DNA of 64,000 bases from Achromobacter sp. MYb9 (GTDB lineage Bacteria; Pseudomonadota; Gammaproteobacteria; Burkholderiales; Burkholderiaceae_B), in contig NZ_PCOQ01000012.1 of the NCBI RefSeq assembly GCF_002975275.1, positions 62,001-126,000 of the forward strand, written 5' to 3'. The position numbers were made by a program, and so were the translations under genes. Shown here in pieces: positions 8,421 to 15,810 of the stretch. The notes below the pieces were generated by a model, which was not told the origin of the DNA, did not search any database, and saw only the letters and a program-made list of their open reading frames with translations. Every line of letters begins with the position of its first letter. Within the stretch, counting starts at the first letter, position 1.

Positions 8421-10106
8421 ATGAATCTTAATCTTGTTCGCGAGAATCTGGATAATATAAAAAAGAACTTGGACTTCTCCGCTCGAGGCGAAGAAATCAT
8501 AAGATCCGGAAAAGTTCGGCTAGGCCCGTTCCCGGCTACCGACTACAAGCTCGATTGGTACCAAAATCCATTAGATAACCGCACATGGCAATGGCGCTGG
8601 GGTTCGTTGTCGGCTCTTCTTTATATTATCGCTTACCACCAAATCACCTCAGATTCCAGCGCTCTGAATGTGGGAATAGAATTAATCGAAGAATGGTCGA
8701 AGCAGTTTTCTGAATCCCGCCCCGGAGATGAGAATCTCTCCGAGTTCGTCTGGCATGATCATGGAACGGCACTGCGCGCAGAGCACATCTTGCTGTTCCT
8801 CGGTTATCTGTCCGAATTGCCTTCCAGGCAGATTTGGGAAGGCGGATGTGCACATTTCGTCGAGGCCTCCGCTTCGCTGTTGGAACGGCACGCCTCAATC
8901 CTTGCCGATAATGCGTTTTACTCCGCACACACAAATCATGGATTAGAGCAGGCTCGTGTCCTTCTTTTGCTTGCGTCCGTGTTCGAGAACGGCTGGGAGC
9001 ACGCGATATCTTGGCAGGAGACAGCACTCGCACGGCTGCAATCTGAACTGGATTTCGCTTTCACGTCTGAAGGCGTTCACGTCGAGAACAGCCCCGCGTA
9101 TCACATCTTCGTTTTCAAGACGTTCATCTCTATAGTCCAGACCTATACGAAGTCCGGCCATTCAGAGTTGGCAAAGGCCTTTTTGCCTAAAGCAAAGAAA
9201 ATACTCGAGTACATCGTCTATGTGCTACGCCCGGACGCACACGTTCCGATCATCGGCGACACCGAGAAACTACGCCCGACGGATGCCTTCAAAGAGTTAC
9301 TGGGTGAGAGCCTGGAATACCAGGAGTTCCGCTACGCAATAACCGGTGGAAAGTCTGGCATTAAACCGCGTTTTCGTTTCAAAATTTATCCAGTATCCGG
9401 ATACGCCATATATCGAGACACTTGGGACAACCGCCGTGCTTTGCACGGTATCTTCAAAGCTGGCGCCCTCAGTTCCTATCATCGACAAGAAGATGAAGGA
9501 AATTTGGTTGTATACGCTTTCGGGGAAGATTGGCTTATTGACTCGGGTATGTACAACTACAATCACGGCGACCCGATCCGAAAGTATGTGCGGTCCAGAT
9601 TTGCGCACAATGTTGCCATCCTAGACGGCACGGCCTACAAAAAGAATTGGCCGGAGCTAAAAAATAGCTGGACGCTAATAGATGAGAGATTAACCGGCAC
9701 CAACAATCAAAGTACGATGACGTTTCACGGATTGGTAGGCGCATCCACTGAACGAACCACGCAATTTGAGCCTCGACGCCTAACTGTCACAGACTCTTTA
9801 GTGTGTCTCGACGGGACGCCCCGCACAGCACGTATGCTATGGCACGTCGATAACCAAAAAGATATAGAAGTCATAGACAAGAGCACTGTGCGGGTACGCT
9901 CAAGAAAGTCGGGTACTATCATGACTATCACAACCACAGGCGACACCCTCGGCACAATATCGGTCCGAGGCGGAATCAGCGGCACGAAGGTCGTATCAGT
10001 GTCATCCGACCGAGCAAACAAATACTTGCCGTCCAGTGTTATTGAATTTGTCTGCGAATCGGCTATTAATCATGAGCTGAAAACCGTAATATCCTTTTCG
10101 CAATAA
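8421..10106 (+). CDS. Heparinase II/III-family protein, copy 2 (cytoplasmic)
   Basis: From the ATG at 8421 it is 561 residues; the frame is also open from a TTG at 8397 that overlaps the previous stop. No ribosome site is visible, so translational coupling is likely. The toroid carries the same Asn-His motif (HTNHGLEQA, Asn172 and His173). The beta-sandwich has LSSYHRQEDEGNLVVYAFG and WLIDSGMYNYNHGD, then RSRFAHNVAILDG, which fits the Hepar_II_III family better than copy 1 does. There is no signal peptide. Because both proteins keep the toroid and sandwich but differ widely, they may be a pair with different specificities or an active/inactive pair. The substrate is presumably the uronic-acid-containing capsule made by this locus; that is inference. 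Confidence 0.8.
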   Translation: MNLNLVRENLDNIKKNLDFSARGEEIIRSGKVRLGPFPATDYKLDWYQNPLDNRTWQWRWGSLSALLYIIAYHQITSDSSALNVGIELIEEWSKQFSESRPGDENLSEFVWHDHGTALRAEHILLFLGYLSELPSRQIWEGGCAHFVEASASLLERHASILADNAFYSAHTNHGLEQARVLLLLASVFENGWEHAISWQETALARLQSELDFAFTSEGVHVENSPAYHIFVFKTFISIVQTYTKSGHSELAKAFLPKAKKILEYIVYVLRPDAHVPIIGDTEKLRPTDAFKELLGESLEYQEFRYAITGGKSGIKPRFRFKIYPVSGYAIYRDTWDNRRALHGIFKAGALSSYHRQEDEGNLVVYAFGEDWLIDSGMYNYNHGDPIRKYVRSRFAHNVAILDGTAYKKNWPELKNSWTLIDERLTGTNNQSTMTFHGLVGASTERTTQFEPRRLTVTDSLVCLDGTPRTARMLWHVDNQKDIEVIDKSTVRVRSRKSGTIMTITTTGDTLGTISVRGGISGTKVVSVSSDRANKYLPSSVIEFVCESAINHELKTVISFSQ

Positions 10107-10124
10107 TCAACCTGCCAACACATC

Positions 10125-10688
10125 ATGAAATACGATGCCCTCTTAGCCCTTATGGAGCCGATTTTGGCTCACCCCACGACGATAACGGCGCTCCACAATG
10201 AAGCGAGAAGCTGTCTTATCGCGGGTGACTCAAATAAATCCAAGCTTTTAGAGCAACTCATTAAAATATTCCACAATTCCTATGTCCCGGCAACGGTGCA
10301 AATAGGGGCTGGAACAACGTTTGCCTACGGGGGGATAGGAACTATCCTTCACGCTCAAGCGAAAATAGGAAGAAATTGCTCAATAGGATCGAATGTAACT
10401 GTTGGCGGGGGGCAAGGAATACACTCAATAACAAAGTTGTCCGTCCCTAAAATTGAAGATAACGTCTACATAGCTACAGGCGCAAAGATTTTCGGGCCTG
10501 TGCTTATAGGTAAATTTTCAATCATAGGCGCGAATGCGGTAGTGACCAAAGACGTCCCGCCTTTCACTATCGTGGGAGGGAATCCGGCCAAAGAGCTAAA
10601 AAAAATAACAAGGGAGAATTATCCCAAGTACAAATCGTTCATAGGTCGGAACATTGAATACACTGAGGAAATTTTTACCCAACGGTAG
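10125..10688 (+). CDS. Serine acetyltransferase-like hexapeptide O-acetyltransferase
   Basis: The 187-residue product has an alpha-helical N-terminus and a left-handed beta-helix of hexapeptide repeats (for example IGRNCSIGSNVTVGGG, about residues 83-98, and VYIATGAKIFGPVLIGKFSIIGANAVVTKD cut into hexads). It closes with the PPFTIVGGNPAKEL segment common to CysE-like and capsule acetyltransferases. It is shorter than housekeeping CysE (about 250-270 residues), and its place in the capsule cluster suggests acetyl-CoA-dependent O-acetylation of capsule sugar rather than cysteine synthesis. It starts 18 bases after copy 2 and is probably co-transcribed. The convergent CgeB-type gene ends 50 bases downstream. 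The DNA here is AT-rich, as in the rest of the cassette. Confidence 0.8.
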   Translation: MKYDALLALMEPILAHPTTITALHNEARSCLIAGDSNKSKLLEQLIKIFHNSYVPATVQIGAGTTFAYGGIGTILHAQAKIGRNCSIGSNVTVGGGQGIHSITKLSVPKIEDNVYIATGAKIFGPVLIGKFSIIGANAVVTKDVPPFTIVGGNPAKELKKITRENYPKYKSFIGRNIEYTEEIFTQR

Positions 10689-10738
10689 GCGAACTGCCTG
10701 GCAGGACCTTGCCCAATATACGTCGAACATTCAGCCTG

Positions 10739-11785
10739 CTAAAAGATCGAGCTATCTTCAAGCGTCTGTAGACGATGAGCCCAGGTATGATTTTCCCTCA
10801 CCATTTGCGCGCCATGCCGCGCACGCTCCTGCGCTATTCTGTATTGACTGGCCGACCAACGAATTACGTCCTCCATGTCCCTCCTGGAGGAAACGATATG
10901 GCAGTATTCGGAAAATAGCTCCGACGCTGCCAGTGAAGGCGTTGTGATAGCAACTCCTCCGACCGCCAAGATTTCTATTAGGCGGCGGGAGTACATGGTC
11001 GGTGACGCTTCGACCGTATTAACATTCAAATTGAACTTATAGCTCTTATATAAAGACGCTGTTTTTTCATAGGACACTCGCGGTCGAACCGTCAATCCCG
11101 GCAAGCTCGGGTATCTGTAATGTAAGGATTTTCTACCGGAATTCCTGTCATAGACATCCAGACCTTTGGCCGAAAACACCTCAAAAAGAGAATCTTGCCA
11201 TTGTCTACGGCGGGGATGGACATGAGTACCATAACTTCCAATAAAACAGCTATAGCCCGAGTCTTGCCTCGCCTTGACTTCCGGATGATGGAATCTCGGC
11301 TGGATGGGGAACGGGAGCGTCCCGATTACCAATGCGCCCGGCGAGTCCGCTCGGTATTGTTCTATGCAATTCTCGTCAACAGTATATATATACCTAAACA
11401 GCCGCGCACTTCCAATAAATCTCGAATAGTGAACTGAATCCTCTTTATTCCAGAATACCGCGGGGATGCCCGCGCGTTGAGCTGCATCCAACATCCTGCG
11501 CAACTGCAAATTTGTCCGTTCCGGATGGTCCGGATAGGAAGCAATACCGTATTTCCAGCTATTTCGAAAACCTTGCCATGCTGACTCAACAAATAGAACA
11601 TCGGGGCGCCAATCAAGAAAGACGCGCTCGCAATTTTCAGGAGTGATATTTCTAACCGTACACTCGGCTTCAAGGGACGCCTGCGTCAACGCATCGGAAA
11701 CCAAAGCAACCTTAAGCTTCGAAAACTTGCCGAGATTTCTCTTGGAACAAAATACGGAAGTGAAGTAATTCTTCAAAAAATGCAC
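10739..11785 (-). CDS. CgeB-family (DUF3880-type) glycosyltransferase
   Basis: This 348-residue protein starts with GTG and is the only reversed gene inside the cassette. It shares an ordered set of motifs with the middle module of the giant glycosyltransferase: LFVESAWQG (LFIESAWKG there), FWNKEDSVHYSRF (FWNKEDPVHFSTF), VYDRN (IYDRN) and a Y-FNLNVNT...TMYSRR-IEILA block. The two are therefore paralogues. Fold family knowledge puts CgeB-like proteins among GT-B glycosyltransferases; donor and acceptor are unknown. It has no signal peptide or membrane segment. It diverges from the kpsM export operon across about 300 bases and could be controlled separately from the other biosynthetic genes. 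Confidence 0.78.
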   Translation of the reverse strand: MHFLKNYFTSVFCSKRNLGKFSKLKVALVSDALTQASLEAECTVRNITPENCERVFLDWRPDVLFVESAWQGFRNSWKYGIASYPDHPERTNLQLRRMLDAAQRAGIPAVFWNKEDSVHYSRFIGSARLFRYIYTVDENCIEQYRADSPGALVIGTLPFPIQPRFHHPEVKARQDSGYSCFIGSYGTHVHPRRRQWQDSLFEVFSAKGLDVYDRNSGRKSLHYRYPSLPGLTVRPRVSYEKTASLYKSYKFNLNVNTVEASPTMYSRRLIEILAVGGVAITTPSLAASELFSEYCHIVSSRRDMEDVIRWSASQYRIAQERARHGAQMVRENHTWAHRLQTLEDSSIF

Positions 11786-12084
11786 AGGAATTTCTCAAAA
11801 TGACCCAGCAGATATTGACTACATTTCAAATGTTTTGACAAAAAAATAACATTTTGAAAGGTACGCGAGCGCAATAGGTAGATGCAAAATGGCGCTTGTT
11901 TCAGAACCCGTCTAAACGCAACACCGGACATCAAGCCCGGAAGATCGAAATCGAAGCAATTAGATAACTAAAGCCGAAATTCAGCTACTTTAAAGGGCTT
12001 AGCAACACTTTCGGTAGCTAACGCCCTCTCTTACGTAGTCAGGTATTGTACAATCAGCCGCGCTCAGCACCAAACAACTATCCC
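11786..12084. promoter_or_regulatory. Divergent control region between the CgeB-type gene and kpsM
   Basis: This AT-rich, gene-free stretch holds an inverted pair of TCAAAATG (11795-11802) and CATTTTGA (11850-11857), a palindrome CATTTCAAATG (11822-11832) and a TTGACA at 11835-11840. No matching -10 is clear. Export-operon transcription probably starts here, as for the region-3 promoter of group 2 capsule loci; that is inference. Confidence 0.4.
11994..12027 (+). other. Leader hairpin with an ops-like CGGTAGC before kpsM
   Basis: AGGGCTTAGC pairs with GCTAACGCCCT (one bulged C) around a 13-base loop. CGGTAGC, the core of the RfaH-recognised ops element, spans the loop and the start of the 3' arm. 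Only seven bases match ops, so an antitermination role is speculative. Confidence 0.35.
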
Positions 12085-12864
12085 ATGCGTCTACGATCAC
12101 CGCTAGAAATTACCCGCTCTGTCATTTTTGCGCTTGTATTGCGCGAGATGCGCGGACGCTTTGGCCGCATTAGGCTAGGCGCTGTATGGGTGATCCTCGA
12201 GCCTATGTCCCACATGATCGTTTTGGGGACAATAATGAAACTACGCAGCGCAGGGTCACCGAGTTATGAATTCCTTGTATTCCTATTGATGGGCCTGGCA
12301 CCCTTCCTTTTATACAAGAATATTGTATTGAAGCTGATGGGCAGTGTTGAGGCCAATAAATCACTATTTTCGTATAAACAAATTCAACCAGCTGACGCCT
12401 TTTTTGCTCGAACAATTGTTGAATTTTGCATCTCTTCCATCACGTTCTTGATTTTATATATTGCCCTCACTTGGTATGGGTACTCCACGGCAATAACGGA
12501 CCCCATAGCGTGGCTCTTTGCGATTTTTCTGGGCATAGCATTTTCATTTGCCCTGGGAATATTTTACGCGATGCTGGCGGAAGCGATACCCGAGCTAAGG
12601 ACTCTTCTCAGCCTTACATTCATGCCACTTTATTTGCTTTCCGGTGTTATTTATCCGATAAACCGGCTACCGCACTCGATCATCGATTACTTATTGTGGA
12701 ACCCATATCTCCACATTATCGATCTTATCCGCGCAGCGACATTCAAGCACTATAGGCTATACCCCGGCGTCTCGTTTGAATATGTGGTCAAGTGCACTAT
12801 CGTAGCGTCGTTCGCCGCCTATGCAGCTTACCGCGTACGTAAATATCGATTAATGTCTCTTTGA
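12085..12864 (+). CDS. kpsM: Capsule ABC transporter permease KpsM (CtrC/BexB type)
   Basis: From the ATG at 12085 this is 259 residues, matching E. coli KpsM (258). The frame is open back to a TTG at 12046, but the family N-terminus begins at MRLRSPLEITRSVIFALVLR. It is an ABC-2 type permease with about six membrane segments; the signature stretch RFGRIRLGAVWVILEP is near the N-terminus and LLSGVIYPINRLP lies before the last loop. With KpsT it moves lipid-linked capsule chains across the inner membrane. It opens the export operon, and kpsT begins 8 bases after its stop. Confidence 0.92.
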   Translation: MRLRSPLEITRSVIFALVLREMRGRFGRIRLGAVWVILEPMSHMIVLGTIMKLRSAGSPSYEFLVFLLMGLAPFLLYKNIVLKLMGSVEANKSLFSYKQIQPADAFFARTIVEFCISSITFLILYIALTWYGYSTAITDPIAWLFAIFLGIAFSFALGIFYAMLAEAIPELRTLLSLTFMPLYLLSGVIYPINRLPHSIIDYLLWNPYLHIIDLIRAATFKHYRLYPGVSFEYVVKCTIVASFAAYAAYRVRKYRLMSL

Positions 12865-12871
12865 ACCGACT

Positions 12872-13525
12872 ATGTTCGAAGTAAGAAATATTACAAAATC
12901 CTATTACACTCCACGCGGTCGAAGATACGTATTTCGAGACATATCTTTTTCCATTCCCGCTGGGAGGAATATTGGTTTGATAGGCAAGAACGGGTCCGGA
13001 AAGTCCACATTGATGAGACTCCTGGGCGGCGCCGATACGCCGGACCGTGGAAAAATAGTTACTAACAAGAGCGTATCATGGCCGGTCGGGCTCACCGGGG
13101 GCTTCCAAGGCAGCATGAGCGGTAGAGATAATGTCAAGTTTGTCTGCAGAGTGTACGGAGCTATTGGCCCGCGGATGTCAGAAGTCATTGAATATGTTCG
13201 AGATTTTTCAGATTTGGGAAAATGGTTCGATGAGCCCGTTAGATCATATTCATCGGGGATGAGATCCCGCCTGGCGTTCGGCTTGAGCATGGCGTTCGAC
13301 TTTGATTATTACTTGATCGATGAAGTAATGTCTGTTGGGGACTCTCATTTCAAGAAAAAATCAAACCAAGTCTTTGCGAAGAAAATGAAAACGTCCAACA
13401 TCATCTTGGTCAGCCATTCTATGGAAGATATTCGTCGGCTGTGCAACCTGGTCCTGTTCGTTGAGAACGGCGCAATACAAATGTTTGATGATGTCGAAGC
13501 CGGCATCGCCGCTTATCAAGCCTAA
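12872..13525 (+). CDS. kpsT: Capsule ABC transporter ATPase KpsT (CtrD/BexA type)
   Basis: This 217-residue ATPase matches the KpsT family length. Walker A is GLIGKNGSGKST (about residues 36-47). The ABC signature is replaced by the capsule-type SYSSGMRSRLAFGLSMA, Walker B is YYLIDEVMSVGD, and the switch histidine lies in ILVSHSMED. It energises export through KpsM on the cytoplasmic face. Gene spacing is tight on both sides (7 bases from kpsM, 18 to kpsE), consistent with one export transcript. The GC content is lower than in kpsC and kpsS downstream. Confidence 0.93.
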   Translation: MFEVRNITKSYYTPRGRRYVFRDISFSIPAGRNIGLIGKNGSGKSTLMRLLGGADTPDRGKIVTNKSVSWPVGLTGGFQGSMSGRDNVKFVCRVYGAIGPRMSEVIEYVRDFSDLGKWFDEPVRSYSSGMRSRLAFGLSMAFDFDYYLIDEVMSVGDSHFKKKSNQVFAKKMKTSNIILVSHSMEDIRRLCNLVLFVENGAIQMFDDVEAGIAAYQA

Positions 13526-13543
13526 TGGCCTGCAGGGATTACT

Positions 13544-14650
13544 GTGTTGAATCTTGAGAAACTAAAGAAAACACCACTCTTCATCTATATGGTGGTGATA
13601 CCGATGGTTGTGGTCGGAATTTACTACGCGTTCCTTTCACTCGACAGGTATGTAAGCACAGCAAAGATGGTTGTTCGCCAGCCACACGAGGCAGCCGGCG
13701 CCAATATTCCCAGCCTAGCTCTGCTTATGGGCAGCACCAATCCCACCTCGCGCGAAGAAACCTTGTTCATGCAGGACTTTATTCAGTCCATCGACATGAT
13801 GAATCACCTTCAGCAAAAGTTGAACTGGGTCGATGCCTATGCGGAGCAGATGAGTGACCCGCTTTTCTATATATCTAAGGACGCTCCTGCCGAGGATCTA
13901 CTGAAATTCTATCGCCGCGTGGTAGAAACGCATTTCGATGAGTTTACGGGGTTACTTCAGGTGGAAGTACAAACGCCCGTTCCTGCTCTTTCCAAGGCGA
14001 TCCTGGACGAAATATTGAATGAAAGTGAACGTTTCGTTAATGAACTTTCGCACAAGATTGCTCGTGATCATTTAAGCTTTTCTGAACGTGAACTCGGGAA
14101 TGCGCGTCGCAACTATATCAAGCAGCGGGACATCCTGATTGCATTTCAAAACGCCAATAACCTTTTGGACGCTAAATCCTCTGCAGCCTCAAGGTCGGCA
14201 ACACTCGCCGGACTCGAAGATCTGTTGACCAAGGAACGCGCGCACTTGAAGGCACTGCGCTCCACATTGGACGCTCAGTCGCCGCAGGTTCGACAACAAC
14301 AGATCAAAATTCGCGCGATCGAGCAACAGCTCGTGGCCGAGAAGAAAGAGTTGATTTCCGCGGTGGGTGGGGAGCAACTTAACGTCATCGCATCTGAATT
14401 TCAAAATTTGACTGTGGATGCCGGGATAGCCGAGGAAAGTTATAAGTTAGCAGTGACGGCAATGGAGAATGCGAGAATCGAGGCCTCCAAGAAAATACGC
14501 AGCCTCGTGACCATTGTGCGACCCGCAGTGGCCCAGCGCGCCATATATCCAGAGCGCCTCTACAATCTCGCAACCCTTTTCATCCTTTTGGTGCTGCTCT
14601 ATGGTGTTGCGCGCTTTGTGATTGCCACGATCGAAGATCATCGAGACTAA
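13544..14650 (+). CDS. kpsE: Capsule export inner-membrane adaptor KpsE (CtrB/BexC type)
   Basis: The 368-residue product begins at a GTG with an AGGG ribosome site about 7 bases upstream. It has one membrane segment near the N-terminus (about residues 12-31), a large periplasmic part with coiled-coil stretches (about 180-330) and a second membrane segment near the C-terminus (about 340-358). This is the polysaccharide co-polymerase topology of KpsE/CtrB. It links the KpsMT pump to the outer-membrane channel and spans the periplasm. It lies between kpsT and the outer-membrane export lipoprotein, the usual order in group 2 loci. Confidence 0.9.
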   Translation: MLNLEKLKKTPLFIYMVVIPMVVVGIYYAFLSLDRYVSTAKMVVRQPHEAAGANIPSLALLMGSTNPTSREETLFMQDFIQSIDMMNHLQQKLNWVDAYAEQMSDPLFYISKDAPAEDLLKFYRRVVETHFDEFTGLLQVEVQTPVPALSKAILDEILNESERFVNELSHKIARDHLSFSERELGNARRNYIKQRDILIAFQNANNLLDAKSSAASRSATLAGLEDLLTKERAHLKALRSTLDAQSPQVRQQQIKIRAIEQQLVAEKKELISAVGGEQLNVIASEFQNLTVDAGIAEESYKLAVTAMENARIEASKKIRSLVTIVRPAVAQRAIYPERLYNLATLFILLVLLYGVARFVIATIEDHRD

Positions 14651-14665
14651 CAATTCACAATCGAC

Positions 14666-15802
14666 ATGACAGCTGCCTCTGAACACACGTTACATCCCGC
14701 CAATATGATCCCACTGAATCCACGGAGCGTTGCACCTCGACTTATGCGCGCTGCCATCACAATGGCATTCACGATTGCTCTTAGTGGTTGCGGCATTTTG
14801 TCGGGCGCAGGCCCATACCGCTTGACCATTGCTGCCGAGGAGAGTTATTCCGATCCCAGGTACGAGGTTGTCGATCTGGATGCCAAGACCATTGGCGGCT
14901 ACATGCGGCCGGCCGTTCCTGAGCTCACGTCGACAGTATCCCAACTGCCCGTCAGCAACGTATTCCTGATACCAGGCGATGTGATATCTCTGATGATTTC
15001 GGACAGCGGGCAGGAAGGGGCACTGTTCTCGCCACTGAGCGCTGGAGGCACGAACTTTCCCCAACTTCGTGTTGATGCCGACGGCAAGATATCACTGCCG
15101 TATGTCGGCGAGCTGAAGGTGTCGGGCATGACTTTGCCGGATGTCGAACGCAGCGTGCGCCAAAGGCTCAAAGGGAAGGCCATTGACCCCCAAGTGCACG
15201 CCGCGATGGTGGGAGATCTATCGGGTTCGGTGCTAGTGGCTGGGGGAGTGAAGACACCTGGGCGGTTTTCTGCACTTCAAGGCCCTTTGACCTTGCTGGA
15301 TGCGATTAACCAGGCCGGCGGGCCGGTGCTTGAGCCGCATCTGGTCAATGTGGTGGTGCGCACCGGAAGCCAGGTTTACACCTATAGGTACCAAGACTTG
15401 CTTCAAGGGAACAACCAACCCGTCCCGCCACGCTCCGAAATTGTGGTCGAGCGGGCTCGTCAGCGATTTGTGGCTATGGGCTCGGTCAAAACGCCAGGAT
15501 TACATGATCTACCGTCAGCAAGCTCTAGTTTGCTTGAGACGCTCGGGTCTGTCGGCGGACTGGAAGAATCGAAAGCCGACCCCACTGGCGTGTTCATTTT
15601 TCGTCTGGTGGAGGACGATCCAGCCAATCCGCATGCGATCGTCTTCCGTCTCAATATGCGTAATCCGGAATCCATATTCCTCGCCAAGCAGTTTTTGATG
15701 CAGCCGGAAGATGCGATCTATGTGACCAACGCGGCCGTTTATGAATGGCAGAAGATCATTACGCCTATCGTGCAGGCGCTCCTGCTCGGCCAGCGCTTCT
15801 GA
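14666..15802 (+). CDS. Outer-membrane polysaccharide export lipoprotein (CtrA/BexD/Wza-like)
   Basis: This 378-residue secreted lipoprotein has a signal peptide ending in the lipobox LSGC (Cys42 from the first ATG; a second in-frame ATG at 14705 would shorten the leader by 13 residues). A poly-export (PES) domain follows, with VIPGD-type segment FLIPGDVISLMI and ISLPYVGELKVSGMTL; two SLBB-like repeats come next (VLVAGGVKTPGRF and FVAMGSVKTPGLH). Size fits CtrA/BexD (about 390) rather than KpsD (about 560). It should form the multimeric channel through which the capsule leaves the cell, working with KpsE. Only 8 bases separate its stop from kpsC. Confidence 0.9.
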   Translation: MTAASEHTLHPANMIPLNPRSVAPRLMRAAITMAFTIALSGCGILSGAGPYRLTIAAEESYSDPRYEVVDLDAKTIGGYMRPAVPELTSTVSQLPVSNVFLIPGDVISLMISDSGQEGALFSPLSAGGTNFPQLRVDADGKISLPYVGELKVSGMTLPDVERSVRQRLKGKAIDPQVHAAMVGDLSGSVLVAGGVKTPGRFSALQGPLTLLDAINQAGGPVLEPHLVNVVVRTGSQVYTYRYQDLLQGNNQPVPPRSEIVVERARQRFVAMGSVKTPGLHDLPSASSSLLETLGSVGGLEESKADPTGVFIFRLVEDDPANPHAIVFRLNMRNPESIFLAKQFLMQPEDAIYVTNAAVYEWQKIITPIVQALLLGQRF

Positions 15803-15810
15803 CATCCGCC

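Noticed and set aside
11994-12045. Full JUMPStart/ops element before kpsM
   Set aside because: Only CGGTAGC matches; the remaining JUMPStart sequence is absent, so it is reported as ops-like only.
12046-12084. TTG start 13 codons upstream for kpsM
   Set aside because: The AGG is too close to the TTG and the family N-terminus aligns with the ATG at 12085.
15745-15810. Upstream extension of kpsC
   Set aside because: It lies inside the export-lipoprotein gene; the ATG at 15811 gives the family length and start.
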